This document shows, piece after piece, positions 35,001-46,966 of a DNA stretch of 64,000 bases. The notes under the pieces were generated by a model. The model saw nothing but the letters and a program-made list of their open reading frames with translations. It did not search any database and was not told the origin of the DNA. Source of the DNA: Diaporthe sp. PMI_573 (Eukaryota > Ascomycota > Sordariomycetes > Diaporthales > Diaporthaceae); the NCBI GenBank assembly GCA_021399435.1, contig JAJTUP010000032.1:310001-374000 (forward strand), given 5' to 3'. Positions within the stretch are counted from its first letter, which is position 1. The number at the start of each line of letters is the position of its first letter. Position numbers and translations under genes: made by a program.

Positions 35001-35440
35001 TTTGGTTGTCTGAGCACCCTGTCTACTTTAATCGGAACATCGGTGAGGTAAAAATCATGCCACGCCAAGCCTTCAGGCGGTAATGATCTTCGCTTTAAAT
35101 GAGGCTGCGGAAGATGAAACTTGGCAGATTCGAAAAATTCCCATCGCTGAGTGGCCAGTGACTCCACCGTCCATTCGACGGAGCGGACTGAGGGCCGGGC
35201 TTTTGTCCTAGCGGACGCTATGAGTGATGTATCCTCCTCAAGCAGATTGAAGGGTTCGCAAATGAAAGGGGGAAGCTCTCAAAGACCCAACACGACCTGC
35301 ACGCTGGACTTGATAACAATAAAGACATGTAATGCTGAGATATCCCCTACCGTTGACAAAGCCGTATCGCTCACAGTCTTGTTCGCCTAGTAAATTCAGC
35401 ATTATCTTGTTACTTTTCTTACATTGCCTGAAATAACGCA
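32063..35440. other. long non-coding stretch with a MITE-like insertion
   Basis: No gene is supported over 3.4 kb apart from the inverted-repeat element at 32383-32876. Frames between 33100 and 35400 are short and lack family signal. Confidence 0.5.
32383..32876. mobile_element. MITE-like inverted-repeat element with target-site duplication
   Basis: The element body is 32395-32864 (470 bp). Its ends are inverted repeats: the left arm starts AGCCAACGTCCGCCCACCCA, and the right arm read in reverse starts ACCAACGTCCGCCCACCCA. The arms stay alignable for about 80 bp, with a ~20-bp length difference caused by an extra GTCCGCC-type subrepeat on the right. The element is flanked by a perfect 12-bp direct repeat TGCGCCATACCC at 32383-32394 and 32865-32876. 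The interior has no coding capacity and is made of alternating GGCCCTCTGG-like units and their complements. This is the structure of a non-autonomous DNA transposon. It sits about 320 bp upstream of the 150-aa gene's start. Confidence 0.8.
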
Positions 35441-36759
35441 ATGGTACAGATTGCCGTCCTTTCCATTTTGGTGGCCGGCGCGACAGGCTTTGTTCATCCT
35501 GGCCTTCTTCATACTAAAGATGACTTTATCAGAGTCAAGGAGTATGTAAATGAAGGCAAGGAGCCGTGGATCACGTCTTGGAACCTTCTCACATCAAATT
35601 CACACGCCTCTCCTACGTATGAGTCTCGCGCAGTGGAGACAGTCTACCGCGGCGACGACGGGGAACACGCACAGAACTATCCGTTACTGTACAACGATGC
35701 CCACGCTGCTTATCAGCTAGCTCTTCGCTGGAAGATCAACGGGTCCTCCGAATTTGCGGTCGCATCGACCCGAATTCTAGATGACTGGTCGTCAACTATG
35801 AAGGCCATTGGAGGGAGTAGCGATGGCTTCCTTGCAGCTGGTCTCTATGGATACCAGTTGGCAAATGCCGGAGAAATCATGCGGGACTACAGCGAATGGC
35901 CGGAGACGAATCGCACGCGCCTCGGTGATCTCCTCAGAACTGTATTCTACGAAGATAGTTACAGATTTTTAACGACACACAACGGTGCATCACGGCACCA
36001 TTATGTGAGTTATCATGACAACAAAGGTCAACTCTCGATACGGTGATGCTAAAATTGAATGCAGTGGGCGAATTGGGATCTCTGCAGCATTGCTGGCATT
36101 CAAGCCATTGGTGTTTTCACGGACAACCAGACGATGTATGACTACGCCACGAACTACTTTATCAGCGGCGATGGCATGGGCGCCATGCCAAATTTCATAA
36201 TCGCCAATCACACCGAAGATGGAACGGGAAAGGTTCTGGCCCAAAGTCAAGAGGCTGGACGAGACCAGGGACATGCGACGCTTGATATTGCTCTTTTGGG
36301 AGTGGTCCTTCAGCAAGGATACAACCAAGGGAAGGATCTCTTCAAGATCATGTCGAACAGTGGTCTAGCGGCGTAAGTATTCTCTTCGTTTCATCCCAAG
36401 AGTGGCCTTTCCTTTCGTGGTACCTGCGAATTAACGATGCATGTGTTATTAGATCGGAGTATATCGCGAAATACAATGTGAATGAAACTGTGCCCTTCAC
36501 AGAGTACGACAACCCTGATCAGGGCAACATGACTGAGATCTCCTCAGCGTCTCGTGGCAACGCGCGTCCCGGGTTCGAACTCTTGTACGGACATTACAAT
36601 GACATTCGAGGCCTGGACGCATCCTGGACGAAAGAATATGTCAACTATGTCAACAACGCAACCGGTGGGGTTGAGGGAGGTGGTGGCGACTACGGGACCG
36701 CCAGTGGTGGATATGATTACCTTGGTTTCGGAACTCTCATGTATCGTCTGACAGCTTAG
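35441..36759 (+). CDS. secreted alginate-lyase-family polysaccharide lyase
   Basis: Three exons (35441-36004, 36065-36372, 36453-36759) with GTGAGT and GTAAGT donors give 392 aa. The first ~16 residues (MVQIAVLSILVAGATG) form a signal peptide, followed by FVHPGLLHTKDDFIRVKEYV. Family landmarks of the alginate-lyase fold (PF05426) are NYPLLYNDAHAAYQLALRW, the NGASRHHYWANWDLCSI block, which contains the likely catalytic His/Tyr and is created by the first splice, and SQEAGRDQGHATLDIALLG. Such (alpha/alpha) barrel lyases cleave uronic-acid polysaccharides by beta-elimination. Fungal members may act on glucuronan or related plant or fungal polymers rather than alginate. It stands alone in the accessory region, and I infer an extracellular carbohydrate-active role. 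Confidence 0.85.
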
Positions 36760-37149
36760 TCACGGCCATTGCTTTGCAGACTAGCGTCATGAATTCTTTG
36801 CGTTACTGTCGCTTTCACCGTATATAATTGGAGAAAATTTACGCTGCTACTCTACTTCCTGAGTGTATTTGACGGACAGCTGACCGCGTCCAACTTGGGA
36901 GGCCAGCCCGCTGATGTCTAACTGGGCACTGCCTCTTGACCATTTGGAATCTTAAATCGAGACGTCGTATTTACCAGAGGTAGGACGTAGAAGGGGAAGA
37001 AGGAAGAGCGGCAACGACCACATGAAGGACAAGATCAAGGCGGCGAGCCCAACAGAATGGAGCCCAGGCCAAGCCGGTGGCTGCGAGATCCTGTCAGCCC
37101 GGAGGATAGCAGCCAGTTGTTGGGCTACTAGTAGAGGCTGCCAGGAGCC
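36760..37149. other. intergenic region
   Basis: 3' flank of the lyase gene, followed by the abrupt start of a HET-gene fragment. Nothing else seen. Confidence 0.5.
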
Positions 37150-38563
37150 GGGAAAATCGGATCAATGAAGATGTCCCAATTATATTCGCGGGCATATATC
37201 AACCTCGCGGCTGTGGCATCCGTTGACGTGCATGGTGGTTTATTCCGGGGGAGAAATCCCTTCTCTCTCAATCCGTTTGACTTGAAGATCGAATGGCCTG
37301 GATACTTCAAGGGGTCGTTATGCTGTGTTCCAGACGATCCGTGGGTCGCTGTCATCCAACATTCTCCGCTGTGCAACCGGGCGTGGACGTTCCAGGAAAG
37401 ATTACTGTCAGTTCGGACCGTCTATTTTGCTGAGGATCAGCTATACCGGGAATGCGGTGAGCTCTGCGCATCCGAGACATATCCTCTTGGCGGCCCATTC
37501 GACCCTGGTCTCAGGGAGAAGAGCTTCCGTCACCCTGGCAGACTCCCCGACAGTATACAGATATCGGACTCTGGACGAACTAAGGATCAGTATGCTTTGT
37601 AGAAATCCTGGGGAGGTTTGTCTATAAATGCTCCAGGATTTCTTCAAGTCTGGGGTACTATCGTGGAAAATTACAGCAAAGGGCGTTTGACGTTCCCACG
37701 GGACAGGTTGGTGGCCATCAGTGGAGTGGCTAAACAGCTTTCTGACCATGCAACAGAGAAGAATTACCTCCTTGGTCTATGGCGCCCACAGATTCCCCTT
37801 CTACTCCTTTAGCAGAACCTGGGACCTAGGGAAGTCGCTGAGGGCCATCAACCACTGGAGTCCTCGCGACTGGGACCTTCATGGTCATGGTCCTCGCATC
37901 TGAATCCTGTCAGCTATGCTATTCTATTCACATGCCTGACGGAGCCGCAAATATGCGCGAGGTGCTGGATATCGATGTCACCCCGGGAATCACTACCTTC
38001 ATGCAAGACAGAACTGAAGCAGGGAATTGGTCATCAAGGCACCTATGATTAAAGCAAAAGTATCCAGGGCGATCCGGCGAAACTTGACAGGGCCACTGTC
38101 ACGTTCCTTCTACATGCCGTGAGGAGGCGTGTTTGGCAGAAAGAGCAAACATTGGCTATTCTACTTTCAACAAGATGTTCTACTCTTCATCGGCCAGGGT
38201 ATGCAAACAGGTTATCCTTGTGAGATATACATCGATAGCGACCTAGACTTAGCTACGCGTTCTGATGTCTTTTGCGTCAAATTAGCCAATGCAGACGTGA
38301 GGCATGCTTGGGGGGACATCGGCAATGACTTTGGCCTCATTCTATCGCATACAGGGCAAAAGGGGCAATACAAAAGAGTCGGACGTATTGCGGTGGTTCC
38401 CAAGGAATTGGTCCGGTCATGGCGTGCTGATCGATGGTTCTGGTGGCTGAGATTTCGGAGCTTAGAGCACTTGGAGGAACGCCTGTTTCAAGCAGGGGAT
38501 ATTGAGCCCCAGTTCTACCAAGACTTTGATGGGGTCGGGGCTTACACTATTGAGATAGTATAG
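37150..38563 (+). pseudogene. HET-domain gene fragment, 5'-truncated and interrupted
   Basis: The frame starting near 37165 begins in the middle of a HET domain (SQLYSRAYINLAAVASVDVHGGLF) and continues with the conserved PLCNRAWTFQERLLSVRTVYF and DQLYREC blocks. The upstream half of the domain (the YxALSYxWG part) is absent. The same frame is broken by TAG at 37600-37602 and by a TAG about 210 nt later (near 37810), each followed by sequence typical of these proteins (FLQVWGTIVENYSKGRLTFPRDRLVAISGVAK; then QNLGPREVAEGHQPLESS). A tail at 38129-38563 (HTGQKGQYKRVGRIAV...) resembles the C-terminal part. I see no intron that would rescue it. Confidence 0.75.
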
Positions 38564-40092
38564 CGGTGTTCGTAAATTCAATAGTTACTGAGCAGGTGCA
38601 CCTGTTGGTCTCGACCAATGGGATGCGCCACGGTGCGAAATCTAATCATCGAGTATTGAAGGCCACAGTTGTCAAAGATAAACAAAAGAGCTTCGACGAA
38701 GCCGTTTTGTCTTCACACTCAAAGTTGAGATTTTTTGCCCCACCCAAACGGGTACTCATTACTTTGATGAGGAACGAACACCATGCGTAAGCTCAGGCGA
38801 ATGTTCGTATGGTTGCTTGGTTTCACAAGATATTGAACAGTGAATCTCCTTCCGTGGGCTCCGAACGTCTAAACCTCAATTTGGGATCCACAATGCCATG
38901 ACTATTGCCTTTCCGACCATGTTGCAAGCAAACCTACCCACCTAGTGGAATCACTCCCAAGTGCTATTGGTACACTTGATGTTAGTTCCGGCCCACGGAG
39001 GCTGTTTTGGCCGTGATTTGGAAGAGAAGTATGTGATAGAAGGGTCAAGAGTCTGCTCTACACATTCTGCCTTGTAATCAAAGAGTGTCCACATCGGCAC
39101 ATTAGAATTGATGCCACCACCTTTACAGGCAGAAAAAAGGCAGACACGCCTGGGAAGGGTCCACAGTGGAGTTGAGTTTGCAACGTAAGCCTCAAGCTAC
39201 AGCCCTTCAAGTTTGCTACGCCGCCGCAGGTGTGGCCTAGCCAGAGTCCACTCTCTCATCAGCACAACACAGTGGCGGCGCTTCTTAAAAAAGGGAAATG
39301 CTACTAGAGATCTGGGCCCGGTCTTGACTGCCTTGATTCATCGAGTGTTAGGGAAGGGGGACAGAATCTGCCTGTTCACCCGATAACGTTGATTTTTAGT
39401 TGCGTGTTCTATGCCTTATTCTGAGTTGGATACAACAGGACAACTCCTCATACTCTAAGTAAATATCTGGTATCGGTTGTATGATATCTAAAGCTGGGTC
39501 TTTGAGCGTTTACCACTCTGTGCAGGGACCGCCCACAGCTCTATAGGAATATACACGGATTAAAACTGAAACCACATAGGGTCAATGTAACCCCCCTCCC
39601 CGCACACAAAAAAGGAAGAGGAAGGGAAGAAAGAAAGCAAGGAATAAAAACGGTGCGCTCACACCTAGGAGAGCCCCCACAGGATGTGTAATTACAATGT
39701 GCAAAATGTATCAGATGACAGGGGCAAGTTTCGGGAGGCGCGGGGGCTGTACAGCCTGCAGGCAAGGTTCCCGACCAGTGGCCGGCGCTAATGTTGACCC
39801 ATTGGCCTTCAATGAGTGGCTTGCACCAAGTGCATTGTCCGCGGGACACAAGGAGTCAAAGCCTCCGCCCAGGGTATCCAGGTGGTCAGAAATCGGCCAG
39901 AAATGCGGCTGTGCGCGAAGCCCCTTGAAGCTAAAGGGCTCCCTCCACCTTGTACGCCTCATGCAGCTGCGCCGTGGGACCCTTTCGCCCCCTCTCGATC
40001 CGAAGGCAGAGTATATATAGGATGGAGCCTTGGAAATCAAGTCCGATCAAGCCCTGAATGATGACCGATGTTGGCTCTTGATCTTCACTACC
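38564..40092. other. intergenic region with a gene relic
   Basis: No gene supported. Contains the 3'-terminal relic at 39493-39580. Confidence 0.5.
39493..39580 (+). repeat. relic of membrane-protein gene 3' end
   Basis: Reads W-V-F-E-R-L-P-L-C-A-G-T-A, then after divergence Y-T-D-stop. It is aligned with the last 22 or so codons of the gene at 16997-19039 and shares the post-stop GAAACCAC box. The stop is at 39561-39563. The rest of the gene is missing. Confidence 0.7.
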
Positions 40093-40361
40093 ATGTTCAC
40101 AAGATTTCATATACACAGCAAAGCTCTCCTTTTCCGGAGGAAACTGCAATTACATGAGATACCAATACGTTCAGCAAGGGTCGACGAGTGGTCGCTGTAC
40201 GAGTGCCTGGAAGATGAATTTGGTGACAAGCATTTCAGAATTGAGGTGAGTCCTGGAGAAGTCCGAGCACCAATATCACGACCCTGACAATGGACAATCA
40301 ATAGACGACCAGCGAGATGTACCGGCTTTGGATTCCACGGCGCTTGAGCAATCAAGCTCTG
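40093..40361 (+). other. possible 5' exons of the kinase gene
   Basis: The ATG at 40093 opens a frame ending at a GTGAGT donor (40246). The acceptor at 40303-40304, with a CTGAC branch, continues as TTSEMYRLWIPRRLSNQALK in phase 0. The segment DEWSLYECLEDEFGDKHFRIE looks conserved. A further donor at about 40362 is possible. I could not connect these exons in frame to the exon starting at 40924, so they may be the true N-terminus of the kinase or a separate remnant. Confidence 0.35.
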
Positions 40362-40923
40362 AAGAGTATCAAAAAACAATAGAAATAATGGGACTTTGGC
40401 AATCTGCGGAGCATGTCCGAATTGAATGCAGCGGGAGAATGGAGTTCATGCAGGCTGGCCGATCCGTACGCATGTGGCGTGCCTCGCGGGGGCGGGGACT
40501 TCCTCGTGATGCACGGGATGGATGTATAATAATCACTAGCGCGATGTGGTCACGGATTTATTGCAGTTCATTTTTTCAGCTCATGTGGTAGCTGACTGTC
40601 CCATATGCATGGGATGTCACACACGTCGAATTGGATGTCACACACAGCGCATGGGGGCCATTCGTTGCGGCTGAAGTCGGCTGGCGATGTTGAGCACCTT
40701 AAACAGATTCAAGTGCAGACTCGCCGAGTAAACATGCACCTCCTTGGTCATTTGCAAGGTCGCTGCAAAACAAGTTGCGCCTGCCGTTATGAGGTATATT
40801 TTGCACCGGCCAGAATGGCTACACCGAAACTTCTGGCTATCAAAAATACACAGAGTATGATTTTTCCTTATCTCCAGTCTTTTTTGATGTCACTCCACAA
40901 TTTCTGCGACTGACTTGGCCTAG

Positions 40924-43498
40924 AAGCCGAGGAATGGTCAACTTGGATGCACCGAAGCGACGGGACCATATCCTCTGCCCAACTCTGATGCCGCCCATGC
41001 GGCCAAGACATCTGCAGACTTTCAGGAAACATTTGGCGACCCGCACCAGGTACAGGATGAAAATAAATTCTTCCAAGGTTCTGGAGATGCCCCAAAGTCA
41101 CCAAGTCCGCGCAACAAGGGTCCCGCACACGGAAGGACCGAGAATTTCGGCAGCGAAGAACTTTCCAGTCTCCAACATAGCGCTGGCAATGTTAGGAAGA
41201 GGTGGTCAACAAGTGACGCGCCTGGTGACTCGCCTGAAATATTTGGTGGCTCTTCGCCTCATCCGCATTCATATGGCGGGAGTGATGTAGATGAAAGCAA
41301 TCCCAGACGCACCGGCCAAAACTCCACCTCGCGTCAACCGAGATCGAGTCTACACCCAGGGGCTGCTGAAGCTTCCGCGGTCTCTGAAATTACAGGTTAT
41401 CCTTATACGATTGTTGAGGATGCTGGCCAGGACCTGCAGTCAAAGCAACTCGATATACGAAGAGGATTGCCTGCCCAGGAAGGACAGCTTCGATGCGATT
41501 CGGCATTCGTTGACGAAAAGGATCATAGTACATCACGATGGCAGCAGGACTCCCACATTATCCGATTAACAAAATCCCGCCTCCACCGAGAGCGAATAGC
41601 TAGCGCTTGTGACGCCAACAAATGGTTCATACCAAAAGCCACTCTCACCGAGATCATCACGGTAGAGATAGCCTCGGTGGCCCTTCGCAGCTGCAGTCTC
41701 GAGTCGCTGAACGAGCAACAGAGAGTGGACTTGGCGAAGCAGATCGTTGGCTCACCAACGCAGGAGAACCCATCACCCAAGACGTACCAAGCGATTTTAG
41801 CTTTGCTGATAAAGTTAGGAAAGCATGATCTGATCACAGTCTTCGTGAACCATTCGATCGACGATTCCAGGCTTCCATTGGTGAAAGAAGATTGGAAGGA
41901 ATTCAATAATAGCGGCGACATGCCCAGCTGGGAGGATGAAGAAAAGGATGATTTCTTCCGCCTCCAGTGGGAATTCATTCCGGCTTTCATCGCCAAGAAA
42001 GGTAAAAAGATTCCGCATTACGACCTCCATCCCGGCCATGTGTTGCCGTATGTGCACGTGGACAAACCTGCCAAGGAGACAGAAGACGACGACCAAAATC
42101 TTCATTTGACGGGTTCCTTTGGGAAAGTGTCGATTTATAATCTACACCGAGGACAGCAGGGTCTTGATCGGTATACTGTGAGTGGCACATTGCATTTCCA
42201 GATCTTGGTCTTCCGTTCCAATTGAGCTGAACTTGTGTCACAAGGTGGATGGGTTGAATGGATTGATAGCTGTCAAGAAGCTCCTTTCAGACGACCGAAA
42301 GGCATTCCTAGAGGAGTGCAAGGTGTTGATGCGTTTAACACCGAAACCCACACCCCATCTCGCGAAACTTCTGGCAACCTATGAACAACCTGCAGGAAGG
42401 GACCAGAACACGCCGGAATTCTTCCTCATGTTCGAATGTGCGGACTCAAACTTGGACAGGTTTTGGAAGACATCCCCGCCAGAGAAGCTGATGAAAGACC
42501 ATGGTCTGAGCCGCGTGCAACTGTCCCGATGGGTGGCCACACAATGCAGAGGCCTTGCACAGGGCCTCAAGACCTTGCACTCGCATACCGAAGACAAAGG
42601 CGAATCCCCCACCAAAAGCAACCAACGAGTCGATCAGCCGTTGCATGGTTTGCATGGTGACATCAAACCTGCCAATATTCTGCGCTACACAAACTGGAAA
42701 GACCCCGAAAACCCCAAAACGCCACTCCATGCCCCTTTGGGTGTCATTCAGATCACAGACTTCGGGCTTAGCAGCTATCACCATACTCTCACCGCCCAGG
42801 ATATCAACATAAAGATTGGTGCCTCAGAATACAAGCCACCTGAAGCCCACCTTATACACCCAGTCTCGCAGTCTTTGGATATATGGACGATGGGATGCCT
42901 GTTCCTCGACTTCGTCACTTGGCTGCTTTTAGGAGACAAAGGGCGGCAGGAGTTTTGCAGGAAAAGGGAAAAGAGTGGCAGAGACTTGATTAGAGACTCG
43001 CATCCCTGCTTTTTTGATGTACGCGAAAAGAAGGGCGCTACTCAAGTGTCGAAGAGTCGTGCAGTCATCATGGTAAGTCCACTCAGCCGTATCGTAGTTG
43101 AACAAGTTGGCACGATGTCCTCTATAACATTTTCACTGGGTTTTCTATGCTGTTATCAGTTGCTAACAAAGGCTTAGTGGGCTGAGAAGCTTTGCGAGAC
43201 GGAAAAGTCTCACTTCATCCATGAATTCGTGGAACTCATAATAGCGAAAATGCTTGTCATCGAAGACAAAGCACACCTAAAAGCAGACACGGAGAGAACA
43301 CAGACCTACAGCCGAATTTCAGCCAACGATCTCAGTCATGAGCTAGACCGTCTTGTAACTGAAGATGATGACTATTATAAGCCCAAAGACAAGCCGAAAG
43401 CGCCGAGTTTGCGAAAGTACAACCAGTCTGAGTACATAATCATAATTCATCAATCAATTGACAAGGTGAGGAACGACGCAAAGATAAGGCACAGGTAA
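40924..43498 (+). CDS. fungal serine/threonine protein kinase (5' end unresolved)
   Basis: Three joined exons (40924-42177, 42245-43072, 43178-43498; phases 0 and 0) encode about 800 aa, with the N-terminus missing. The first ~180 residues are a disordered Ser/Gly/Pro-rich region. A helical domain of unknown role follows (NKWFIPKATLTEIITVEI... LLIKLGKHDLITVFV). The kinase domain has a glycine loop TGSFGKV near 42110, IAVKKL just after the first intron, catalytic LHGDIKPANIL near 42650, DFGLS near 42760, YKPPE and DIWTMGC, so it should be active. HGD replaces HRD, as in many fungal kinases of this type. The exon start at 40924 follows a good CTGAC...CCTAG acceptor; upstream exons probably exist (see 40093). 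Its neighbours are the tiny gene at 43.7 kb, a CorA-like protein and an NLR. Confidence 0.75.
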
Positions 43499-43651
43499 AT
43501 CCACCATCATGAGCCAAACATCACCTGAGAGTGACCTATACTTGAAGCATGCTGACCGTCTCGAAGATTAAAAAGAGAGGATATCTCCCGGCGCAACACT
43601 GCAGACACGTCGGCCAAGTCCTCCAGCACTCGGCGTGAGACAGGGAGCACC

Positions 43652-44016
43652 TCAGCCTCGGGGTGGTGAGAGTTCAGCGAGTATACGCTTTTCGTGCTGT
43701 AAAATCATAACCACATTTAGATAGATTGCCATGTGAAATGTTACAGTGCCGGGCGGCAGACTTACATCCGTGAGATCACGCTTCACCCAAACAGTATAAG
43801 TCAAATTCTGTTGCTGTGACGGCTGAGCTTCTGTCTTGTTGAGCGCCCTGCAACGCTCATGTTTGAATTATTTACCTTGATCTTATACTCGTCTTCTTTC
43901 AAGAAAGTGTTCAGGCGGTCGACAATTTCCCACTCAGATGTGTAGGAAGTTCTGATGGGAATCGCGTGCCAAGTTGGCTTCTTGGGTCTGCCGAAAAAAG
44001 CGCGAAGAAAGGACAT
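43652..44016 (-). CDS. tiny three-exon hypothetical protein
   Basis: Proposed exons on the minus strand are 44016-43889, 43847-43766 and 43696-43652, giving 84 aa. Exon 1 (FGRPKKPTWHAIPIRTSYTSEWEIVDRLNTFL) looks coding. A GTATAA donor at 43888, rather than the nearby GTAAAT, puts exon 2 (NLTYTVWVKRDLTD) in frame, and a GTAAGT/ACAG intron leads to a short tail. No family recognised and no membrane segment. It is convergent with the kinase gene, and the two ends lie about 150 bp apart. The splice model is by eye and could be wrong in exon choice. Confidence 0.45.
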
Positions 44017-44579
44017 GGCTGGACTAGACGCAGCCTAGGTGGCTCGGAAAGTAAAAGCGGGGGTTGGGGATCGGGGCTGAAGTATTTATTGGTGGTAGCT
44101 CTGGATCCTGATGCTAGTATGTCCTACGACAGAGACTTTTATGTATCGCTGCCGGTGAGCTGGAGGCAACCTGTGGTAGCCGTACAATAAAAGTTTTAGG
44201 CACCATATTCTACAATGACGTGGCTGTGAGGACGCCTCCTGAGGTTGCCCGACAAGTTTCAGCAACTAGACGTATGCACGCGGGATTTGTCCCGTTGAGA
44301 TTCATGGGACGCCACGGGCGTCACCCATTTTCAGCTGACATGCATCCAGCCGAGCCATCTACACTGGGACTAGACTCAAGCAACTGAGAATTAGGTATGA
44401 TTGTAATATTGGATGATCCCAAAGCTGAAATGATCTCCATGGCGCCAGCTGTCTACTTTTAAGTACCTGAGCACCTTTGCATGATATCATGATATCCCGA
44501 AGTCCAGTATACACTGGTTGATGCCATTCCCGGGTGTCCGTGAAAATCCGGGCCTCATTGGGTCCACGACGCTCCAATC
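44017..44579. other. intergenic region
   Basis: Divergent gap between the 84-aa gene and the CorA-like locus. Nothing specific seen. Confidence 0.45.
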
Positions 44580-45050
44580 ATGGATACACTCTGGCGTCGA
44601 TTTCGCTTCTCGGCTTCCGACTATGCCGCCTTCAACGCCTTCAACCGCATCAAACACCAGCAGCAGACATGCACGGCGATAGTCGCTAGCGAAGCTGATA
44701 TTGTGCGGCAGTCCCAGTGTCACAGTACACCGTCTGGTCGATGGATATCAATGTTAACAGTGCCCAGCTTCAGCCCAACTGGTTAAGGCGTCGAGACATC
44801 GGAACACACGCGGAAGCAGTCAATTGGACGACCAACGACCAGGTTAGTGGCCCATTAGTTACGCGGCCTCCGGCATGATTGTTCGGTTTTCTCAGTCGTA
44901 TCGACAGATTTTCAAAAGTAATGGGGTACATAATACACTTGCTATACTGTAAACAACCCTGATCACTACCCGCCTGCTAAAGCTTTGGCCCTAATCAGTT
45001 TTTCTGGACCCATTGCAGGGAAGTGTTGCCTACTGATACACGGAAAGCAG
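44580..45050 (+). other. possible 5' exons of the CorA-like gene
   Basis: The ATG at 44580 opens a frame (MDTLWRRFRFSASDYAAFNAF...). A second frame from about 44735 to 44842 (MDINVNSAQLQPNWL...) ends at a GTTAGT donor, with another possible donor, GTTAAG, after QPN. Either could feed the exon beginning near 45051, but no single path kept frame throughout. Confidence 0.3.
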
Positions 45051-46330
45051 GTTGTGTCCGCAAGTACGGCATAACAATCCTACCCTATTCAGAGACGACC
45101 AGCCGGCTATATTGAGTCAATTACCCTTCGACAAGGCTACCTTTGAAGTTATCACAGAAAAGCTTCGTGTACACAGGGCGCTTTCGGTGGTACTCAAGGG
45201 CAGCTCGCCAACTTGGAGCGTGATTCCGGTGGAGTCTAATAATGTGGCTGGTGAGGGTATGATCTCCCAGCTGGCATCGTTAGTTTCTTCAACCACCAAC
45301 TGACAGTGCATCCAACAGTCTACATACTTCGATCTCAAGGCACCCTCTCGGGACGGATGGCCCTCTCGATCACATACGTTCCTGGAGACTCTAGCCAAAG
45401 GAGAGGCTCGAAGATGTTTGCATACTATATCGGATGCCCGAGGGAGTACTCAGAGTCAATCTATACCGAATTAGAAAACTCAGGAGAGACAGCCTTTTCT
45501 CCATTCACAATGGTGAAGCGATTTCTTGAGAAAGAGCGGCACAACCGGCTCAACGAGGTCGATAGTGCTCTTTCTGAATTCGAAACCATTATTGAAAATT
45601 TTGGGTTCGAAGCCCCCAAACAGAAATCCAGCAGGGGAGACGATGAGAAAGCCAATGAGGACCCTAAGAAGATGATTCGACTGTACCTCCGGGTCTGTCA
45701 TCTGAAGAACGGATTGCTGGCTTGGAGAGCACAGCTCGAAAAGATGCTCAAGAGCTGCGACAAGTTCAGGCAGATGCCCGGGGGCTCCGTCGACATCGAT
45801 CCGGAAGTCTACATACAAAGGCTCATTGAGGACTACGATATAAGGATCAGCAATTGCGCGACAGTGATGGAGGGTGCTTCATTGACGTTCCAAATGGTGA
45901 GATCTGCACACGGTTGCGGGGCTGGAAAGCCTTCCTTGGGTTGGTGTTCTCGCTGACATTTGTCGACTACAGGAAACCTCCTACCAGGCGAGAAATGATA
46001 CGGAAATAGCAATAAGAGACGGCAAAGCGATGAAAACCATGGCTGTGGTTACCACATTCTTCTTGCCTGGGACGTTCTTCGCCGTAAGAGCCACTTCCCT
46101 GCCTGCAAGTATACAAACTCTTGTCAGTGGCTGATGTGTGACCCCCTGCGCAGACACTCCTTGCGGTTCCCGAATTTGAGTCTCTGAAGTCCGTCACAAT
46201 CATACCCCCGTGGTCCATTTATTTACTTATGTTTATACCTCCGACTCTTGTTCTGATGACTTACTATACCCTCTGGGTGCGGCTTGGAAGCGGCAGGCCG
46301 GTGCAGAGGCAGTATGGTCCGGACGACTGA
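45051..46330 (+). CDS. CorA-like two-TM membrane protein (5' end unresolved)
   Basis: Exons about 45051-45256, 45319-45896, 45973-46083 and 46154-46330 join in frame. The soluble part includes FDKATFEVITEKLRVHRALSVVLKG and a long helical region (MVKRFLEKERHNRLNEVDSALSEFETII..., MIRLYLRVCHLKNGLLAW). The C-terminal helix ARNDTEIAIRDGKAMKTMAVVTTFFLPGTFFA enters the first membrane segment, and WSIYLLMFIPPTLVLMTYYTLWV is the second. This is the fungal CorA-like layout: a cytoplasmic helical funnel, a stalk helix and two C-terminal TM helices. The GMN signature of true Mg2+ channels is absent (LPGTFFA at the position), as in most fungal members, so transport is not established. The last intron falls right after TM1. 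It lies 640 bp upstream of the NLR on the same strand. Confidence 0.7.
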
Positions 46331-46966
46331 AGTATTGAGAGACCCAGTAGCTTGCTCGATCATGACCAGATGCCAATCTTGAGATATTCGTGGCCTGGAT
46401 CCATATTTCACTATATTGTAGCGCTAGACTTTTGTGCAGTCACCATATCAGGCTGCTCGCTTCGACGATTACCCATCCCACTGTGCTCTCAGTGATAAGC
46501 TCCTGGAGAAAGTACTGTATAGGCCATACTATTATAAGACAGCAATCAGAATTGAGGTCCCTAGAATATGAAAAGCAAATTGTCCCGACAAGTCCTCACC
46601 ACAATGAGAACTGGAACACACAAAAGGACTGAATGTTGACATGTATTAAATGGTCTCGTGGGCGTCGTGCAACAGCAATGCCGAAGGTGGCTGAGATTCC
46701 TGCCGGTGCATGCTGTGGTTGGCCTCCAGAGGTCGACTGGGGACGTCATGCAGTCAGCCAAATCCAGCCCCCAATTCACCAAAGCTGCCAAATTTTCCCT
46801 CAATCTTGCCATTTCAGCATTCCCCTCCTTTCAACCGTATTCGTTCCCGTTGTCGAAGCGCTCCCGGTCAGAGGCTCGCGGTTATCATCCCAGTGCCCAC
46901 CATTCGGCACCTGATAGCCTGCGTCGATCGAACTCAGCTACGTTGGAGAATAAGTCGAGTCCCACG
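46331..46966. other. intergenic region upstream of the NLR
   Basis: Probable NLR promoter. The in-frame sequence upstream of 46967 lacks a domain and begins with non-ATG codons. Confidence 0.5.
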
